The notes under the pieces: model-generated
Told to the model about the DNA's origin: nothing
What the model saw: only the letters and a program-made list of their open reading frames with translations
Database searches by the model: none
NCBI GenBank assembly: GCA_019308525.1
Contig: JAFDIC010000323.1
Location: 1 to 5,168, forward strand
Length of the DNA: 5,168 bases
Direction: 5' to 3'
Source: Deltaproteobacteria bacterium
GTDB taxonomy: Bacteria; Desulfobacterota; DSM-4660; Desulfatiglandales; HGW-15
Program-made: the position numbers and the translations under genes
Shown here: positions 4,693 through 5,168 of the stretch, piece after piece
Position numbering within the stretch: position 1 is the first letter of the stretch
Layout of the letters: every line of letters starts with the position of its first letter

Positions 4693-5168
4693 ATGAAATT
4701 CTTTCAGATCAAGGGAAAGGGGGGCGACTTCCAGGGATTTTCCCTCGTGGAACTCCTCGCCCTTGTATGCATCTTCGGAATCCTGGCAGCCATTGCAATC
4801 CCCGGCTTTTCCGCCTGGTTGCCCGATTACAGGTTGAGGAGTGCAGCGAGGGATCTCTATTCGAACATGCAGATGACAAGAATAGGAGCAATAAAGAGCG
4901 GCGCCGATTGGGCCATTGTCTTTCAGTCGGACGGTTATTTGGTGTGTTCGGATGCGGGCGATGGAGATTGGACCACCACAGGGGACAATACGATTGAGAA
5001 GACCGTGGTGCTGTCCGATTATGGAAGTGGAGTGGCATACGGTCACGGAAGCGCCTCCAGTCCTATGGGGAGTTCGTTCGACGATGAAATAACCTTTTCG
5101 AGCAATGTGGCAGTGTTCGATTCCAGGGGGAGGCTCGCCTCATCCTCGGGCTATGTCTATCTTGCCAA
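4693..5168 (+). CDS. Second GspH/FimT-family minor pilin, N-terminal part (truncated by window edge)
   Basis: The frame from ATG 4693 is open for 158 codons to the right edge. A 15-residue leader (MKFFQIKGKGGDFQG) precedes FSLVELLALVCIFGILAA (from residue 16) with Glu20 at +5, a prepilin-peptidase site, and the helix again ends AIAIPG. The rest follows the GspH/FimT pattern and aligns along its whole visible length with the minus-strand fimT product. Shared blocks include WLP.YRLR, LYSN.Q, GDGDW, LSDY.SG, GHG, SNVAVF and SSGYVY, about half of aligned residues by eye. It keeps the cysteine in LVCSD (85) but where the paralogue has Cys146 (RGTCSSG) it reads RGRLASSSG, so that disulfide is not conserved in the visible part; it has an extra Cys26 in the helix. 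GGGAGAGAG lies just upstream of the ATG as ribosome-binding site. A sigma-54 promoter about 36 bases upstream of the start should drive it. It is probably the first gene of a second pilin module continuing past the window. Confidence 0.87.
   Translation, partial: MKFFQIKGKGGDFQGFSLVELLALVCIFGILAAIAIPGFSAWLPDYRLRSAARDLYSNMQMTRIGAIKSGADWAIVFQSDGYLVCSDAGDGDWTTTGDNTIEKTVVLSDYGSGVAYGHGSASSPMGSSFDDEITFSSNVAVFDSRGRLASSSGYVYLA

Noticed and set aside
1..5168. Search for CRISPR arrays, tRNAs, insertion sequences and toxin-antitoxin genes
   Set aside because: No direct-repeat arrays, no cloverleaf-like segments, no transposase frames or terminal repeats seen; all coding space is taken by pilin-related genes.

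Overview
The window holds most of a type IV pilus (T4P) minor-pilin and tip-adhesin operon on the minus strand, plus the start of a second, divergently transcribed GspH/FimT-type minor-pilin gene on the plus strand. The family makeup (FimT/GspH, PilW, PilV, PilX, PilY1), the style of PilY1 (an N-terminal region around GRNHKLYYEAYND rather than a von Willebrand DxSxS motif) and the GC-rich coding DNA suggest a Gram-negative bacterium of the Desulfobacterota/deltaproteobacterial type. This placement is an inference from family resemblance, not from a marker gene.

Layout. Reading the minus strand from right to left: fimT/gspH-like (4323-3766), pilW (3706-2747), pilV (2745-2284), pilX (2265-1798) and pilY1 (from 1755, running off the left edge with 585 codons visible). 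The genes are tightly packed (gaps of 59, 1, 18 and 42 bases) and share an orientation, so they look like one operon. On the plus strand a second fimT-like gene begins at 4693 and runs off the right edge. Between the two fimT-like genes lies a 369-base AT-richer regulatory region (4324-4692). It holds a very good sigma-54 promoter for the plus gene (TGGCAC-N5-TTGCT), a perfect 9-bp inverted repeat about 120 bp upstream of it, a match to the IHF consensus, and a weak sigma-70-like promoter candidate for the minus operon.

How the genes work together. FimT/GspH, PilV, PilW and PilX are minor pilins with type III (prepilin-peptidase) leaders. In characterised systems such proteins form a priming complex at the pilus tip that starts assembly and carries PilY1, the large secreted adhesin. 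The two divergent fimT-like genes are clearly paralogous (about half of aligned residues identical by eye), so the locus may carry two minor-pilin modules under different promoters.

No mobile element, tRNA, rRNA, CRISPR or other accessory system is visible. The most interesting points are the divergent paralogous pilin pair with unlike promoter architecture, the loss of a recognisable MIDAS motif in PilY1, and two candidate translation-control features (a non-ATG pilW start with an ideal Shine-Dalgarno, and a leader segment complementary to the fimT ribosome-binding site).
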